A stretch of 64,000 nt of DNA from Amblyornis subalaris (lineage: Eukaryota > Chordata > Aves > Passeriformes > Ptilonorhynchidae): contig JACAXG010000009.1 in assembly GCA_018881555.1 (NCBI GenBank), positions 694,133 through 758,132 on the forward strand. Reading direction: 5' to 3'. This document shows, one piece after another, positions 61,801-64,000 of the stretch (position 1 is the first letter of the stretch; the number at the start of each line of letters is the position of its first letter). The notes beneath the pieces were generated by a model. That model worked only from the letters and a program-made list of their open reading frames with translations. It had not been told where the DNA came from and ran no database searches. A program made the translations under genes and the position numbers.

Positions 61801-64000
61801 AAAACAGCGGTTTCCTACTCCAGTACAGAGTGATGTGAGCTGTTCTCTGTTCCTCACAATTGCCAAATATTCACAAGAAAAAAGAGAAGTATCAATATAC
61901 AACGATTCAAATGCTTTCTTTAAAACAACATAACAAATAAAGACCTTTGGCAGTAGAGCACTTTGCTCCTTGTAGGAGCTCGTCTCCAGCCAAAGGACTC
62001 CAGTGATTCCTTCAGAATTCAGGATGATTAGACCAACATTTTCTATCTAGAACCTGAGGGGAAATCTTGAGTTAAGGGAATTTCAGCAAATATGGAAACA
62101 CCTGATGAGTTTCATTCAAGATCTGTGCAGGCAAGGCAAGAGTAGGAGCTGGGTAAAGGTTTCTTACCTCAGTGCTGTTTTTGNTTAATTACAGTGAAAG
62201 TGCACTCTTTTATCGATAGTTGTGAGTAGAATAAGATTATTACAGAAGACATGGATGAAACCAGTTACCCACTTAAATTTCTACTTAGCTTCCTTTGTGG
62301 TCCTCAGAAATCTCCTCTTCTATCTTTTTTCCCTATTTTTTTTCCAGCTGCAGTAATGCTCTGTTTAGATATCCTCACTGAAATATCTATAGTGACTTTT
62401 ATTCCTTGGAGAACTCCACAGCTTCAGAGCACACCACTCTGTGAATTTAGGCCATTTTTGCCAGTACACATTACTTGACATTTAGAGAACGTGGCCATGA
62501 TACAAAGCTCCTGGCACACCAAAATCTACTTAGAGATTTTTGTTGTCCTTTGCAGTCTCTACCAAATGCTTTCTCCTCTCCATTTTTTCAAACATGAATT
62601 TTCTGCAAATGAAAAGTGCCCTGTTGACAGGCCTTTGAAGTACTTTTCTTCTTCAAAGAGCATACAGGTTCACAACCAGATGGAAATTTATACATTCGGC
62701 TTTATCTGTGTGTGTCNATATCGTCATACAAAGGGATCAACCACCCTAAAGGAAGCGCAAGCTCAGGGTCTGAAGTCCACAGTGTTCTCCATCTCCCTTG
62801 TTCAAATGCCCCTTGGATTGCCATTTAACATCAGTGCTGAGAGCAGGAGGTTGCAGTTGTGAACTACACAGATGCTTGCAGACATACCTGCATACACTTA
62901 CAAGTGTTTGCAGCATTCGGAATGGGCACCAATACTTATCTGGAGTTTTAAGAGAACATGTCCTAACTGCCCTTGTCTTTGATGAATTAATTGCATCGAG
63001 GGTTTTTTGAGGCTATTCAAGTGTCAGGAATATTTGATGAAGCAGCCTACCACACGTAGATTTCCCAGAAATGAAAGACTAAAGATACACTGATGAGCTG
63101 TGTTTATCCACCTCCAGGGTGAGATATAAAATGTATGAACTGCTTCAGATCAAAATAAACAGGAATTTAAGAACCTACTGACTAAAATGATGGGACAGAG
63201 ATGAGAGCTGGCAGAAATTATACTCACTTCTTAATTGTTATTTTCACCGTTTCAGGACACGTCCTCCAAATCTTGACAGATAACTTACTCAATGAAAAAG
63301 TCTTCTGAAAAACCAAGTAACTCAGGTCAACTGAGTTGGACTGCCCTTATTCTGTGTTCATGTGTAATCCCACGTCTGTGGAACTTCATATCTGCAAAGT
63401 CTAACAGATGTAAGATTCCATCTTTCAAGTGAAATGCTAATTTGACCCTAGACTTACACCCTGCCCTGCGCTATCCCAAGATTCTCATTCAGTTCCCCTG
63501 CAGTGACCAGGCAGCCTGCCCATTCTCTGATTTCTGGGACCTTGCTGCTCCAGTTTGGAGGCAGATCCCACACTGGTGCTTTGTCAATTGTCACAAAGAG
63601 CTGCTGATTTTCCAGGATATATCACATGTCCTCATCAATACCACTGCTATTTCACATTCTAGTCCCCGCAGTAACCCAAGACCAGCATCATCCAGTCTAG
63701 GTGATCTAACCTCAAATTCTTTGCTTGCTTTATGTAAAATCGACACAAGCAGATCAAAAATCCAGAGAACTGAGAGCAAGCAGTATGGAGTAACGTTTGG
63801 TTCCTGATGTAAAAATCTAAATTTTCTTGCAACAAATATTTTCATATGAGGTAAATTTGATTTTAAATTTAATCATACTACAAGACATTTACCTTCAGAT
63901 CACCACAAATACACAAATGGGAGCTTGTCACCCAAATCTGACCACAAGCTACCGCTGTTGAAAGAGTTTGAAACAGAGTTAAACTACACTTTTCATAAAT
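58891..64000 (-). other. DGKI: DGKI upstream intron, distal part to the window edge
   Basis: AT-rich sequence with no CpG-rich first exon, so exon 1 of DGKI is inferred to lie beyond 64000. Plus-strand frames of 121-123 codons (62491-62862, 63442-63807) have no recognisable domain. Nothing else is recognised. Assignment as intron rather than intergenic DNA is inference from the large first intron of this gene. Confidence 0.55.

Noticed and set aside
1..64000. Search for tRNA, rRNA, CRISPR arrays, prokaryotic operons or integrated viral genes
   Set aside because: No cloverleaf, regularly spaced repeats, operon-like reading frames or retroviral gene motifs were recognised; the window is an avian intron-rich locus.

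Overview
The window is vertebrate nuclear DNA, almost certainly from a bird. Coding sequence occurs only as short exons between GT-AG introns, AT-rich intergenic-type sequence fills the rest, and the repeats are CR1 LINEs. One CR1 copy (about 41692-42768) is close to avian CR1 sequence as I remember it and ends in the CR1 octamer tail. Older, more eroded CR1 pieces and MIR-like SINE remnants lie around it.

One protein-coding gene is visible, on the minus strand. Nine exons between 21917 and 3037 encode an internal part of diacylglycerol kinase iota (DGKI). In transcription order they are 21822-21917, 19716-19790, 17228-17284, 16499-16564, 12662-12733, 12203-12319, 6249-6323, 4973-5068 and 3037-3119. 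Together they make 737 coding bases (245 codons plus 2 bases): the two C1 zinc-binding domains, the lysine-rich MARCKS-like and nuclear-localisation segment, and the start of the catalytic domain. The N-terminal first exon is not in the window. The rest of the catalytic domain, the ankyrin repeats and the C-terminal PDZ ligand should lie beyond coordinate 1. Every junction is phase 0 until the last donor, which is phase 2.

The 42 kb from 21918 to 64000 appears to be a single upstream intron, probably intron 1. It holds a young-looking CR1 copy, at least four older CR1 fragments, a 67-bp tandem duplication, simple repeats and long stretches where I recognise nothing. I saw no CpG-island-like first exon, tRNA, rRNA or CRISPR array.

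The most interesting local signal is in the 5.9-kb intron between the C1b exons and the lysine-rich exon. Two unannotated minus-strand segments (7094-7153 and 6625-6720) have splice-site consensus, open phase-0 frames and lengths divisible by three. They could be cassette exons inserting 20 and 32 residues between C1b and the basic region. The 6625-6720 segment is also a compact, highly self-complementary element that resembles the end of an old DNA transposon, so an exonised repeat is a real possibility.
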